Positions 4,976-5,300 of a stretch of 5,300 bases of DNA are shown here, piece after piece (within the stretch, counting starts at the first letter, position 1; every line of letters starts with the position of its first letter). The position numbers and the translations under genes are program-made. The notes below the pieces were generated by a model. That model did no database searches. It had not been told where the DNA came from and saw only the letters and a list, made by a program, of their open reading frames with translations. Source of the stretch: Chloroflexota bacterium (GTDB lineage Bacteria > Chloroflexota > Anaerolineae > UBA1429); assembly GCA_012513595.1 (NCBI GenBank), contig JAAZBY010000037.1, positions 1-5,300 on the forward strand, read 5' to 3'.

Positions 4976-5299
4976 GACCCCCGGGGGTCTTGGCCCGCAG
5001 ACGGGCTCGGGACCCCGGGGGTCTGAGGACGGCAGCCCTCGCTGCTGCGAGCGGGGCCCGCCGCGCGCCCCGTTTTCATGCCTGCCGGTGTGCGGCCCGG
5101 CGCACATGACAACTCCCAATCGGCCCGCCGCGCGCACCTCGTTTTCACGCCTGGCGGTGTGCGTCCCGACGCACGTGACGACGCCATAGCGACCACGCAG
5201 CCGGACGGACGCGGGTTCGCCGGATCGCAGCAGTCGGGCTCGCCGCCTTCAGACCCCCGGGGTCCCGAGCCCGTCTGCGGGCCAAGACCCCCGGGGGTC
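4976..5299. repeat. Composite palindromic element with 51-bp perfect inverted repeats
   Basis: Positions 4976-5026 are the exact reverse complement of 5249-5299, 51 of 51 positions, around a 222-bp centre. Similarity continues imperfectly inward, for example GCTGCTGCGAGCGGGG (5041-5056) against the complement of about 5214-5235. Each arm is itself a hairpin: GACCCCC/GGGGGTC (4976-4982 and 5017-5023), then GGGGTC/GACCCC (4984-4989 and 5011-5016), then GCCCG/CGGGC (4993-4997 and 5002-5006). The window ends one base past the right arm, so the full extent is unknown. No transposase is inside, so if mobile it would be a non-autonomous MITE-like element. No target duplication can be assessed. Confidence 0.9.
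5055..5179. repeat. Diverged tandem duplication inside the palindromic element
   Basis: Two units of about 56-58 bp at an offset of 67-69 bp (5055-5110 and 5122-5179) share GGCCCGCCGCGCGC, CGTTTTCA, GCGGTGTGCG-like and GCACRTGAC blocks, with a 2-bp length difference and several substitutions. Each has a hairpin near its end: TGTGCG/CGCACA in the first and GTGCGT/ACGCAC in the second. The stems are kept although their bases differ, which hints at selection for structure or a shared origin. Confidence 0.75.
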
Positions 5300-5300
5300 A

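Larger units (their letters stand above)
4755..5300. other. Gene-free, repeat-rich region upstream of the deaminase
   Basis: These 546 bp have open frames in several phases, but none has a credible ribosome site or protein-like composition. All are Arg/Pro/Gly-rich readings of GC-rich DNA. What the stretch holds is a string of palindromes (listed separately) that take up most of it from about 4800 onward. No sigma70 promoter stands out on the minus strand, although the deaminase operon should start here. Confidence 0.75.

Noticed and set aside
4972..5196. Small minus-strand protein with a repeated GRTPxGxKT motif
   Set aside because: The repeat in the peptide just reflects the tandem DNA duplication. 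The two DNA units differ in length by 2 bp, there is no ribosome site, and the frame runs into the palindrome arm.

Overview
This is a GC-rich bacterial window of 5.3 kb with four complete genes, one gene start cut by the left edge, and intergenic spacers unusually dense in repeats. Strong GGAGG-type ribosome sites precede every gene, and clear sigma70-type promoters can be read in two places. The combination of ATCCTGT nonamer repeats, a secreted protein with proline linkers and bacterial SH3 domains, and many short GC-rich palindromes between genes recalls Chloroflexota (Anaerolineae-like) or a similar high-GC environmental lineage. That is an inference from style, not a placement based on a marker gene.

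Layout from left to right. Positions 1-38 (minus) hold the first 12 codons of an unidentified gene with its own ribosome site and probable promoter. Positions 39-463 hold two tandem 145-bp modules, each containing inverted arms made of 9-bp ACAGGATTN/AATCCTGTN repeats. Positions 464-1507 (minus) encode a secreted 347-aa protein: signal peptide, a Cu/Zn-superoxide-dismutase-like domain that appears to have lost its metal ligands, then two SH3b domains separated by proline-rich linkers. A 247-bp divergent region with back-to-back promoters leads into a MATE-family efflux transporter with a TTG start (1755-3155, plus). A 238-bp convergent spacer carries several palindromic repeats. Then, leftward, come a tandem-GNAT acetyltransferase (3394-4311) and, upstream of it on the same strand, a small cytidine/blasticidin-S deaminase-type zinc enzyme (4371-4754). 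These two are 59 bp apart and probably form an operon. Positions 4755-5300 have no convincing gene but contain a 20-bp perfect palindrome, two hairpins and a large composite element: a perfect 51-bp inverted repeat bracketing 222 bp that includes a diverged tandem duplication.

How the genes might work together: MATE export, acetylation and nucleoside deamination are each known routes for handling small toxic molecules, but nothing here ties them into one pathway. The transporter is on its own promoter facing the other way. I see no phage, CRISPR, transposase, toxin-antitoxin or rRNA/tRNA gene. The most distinctive content is the repeat architecture and the degenerate SOD-like/SH3b protein.
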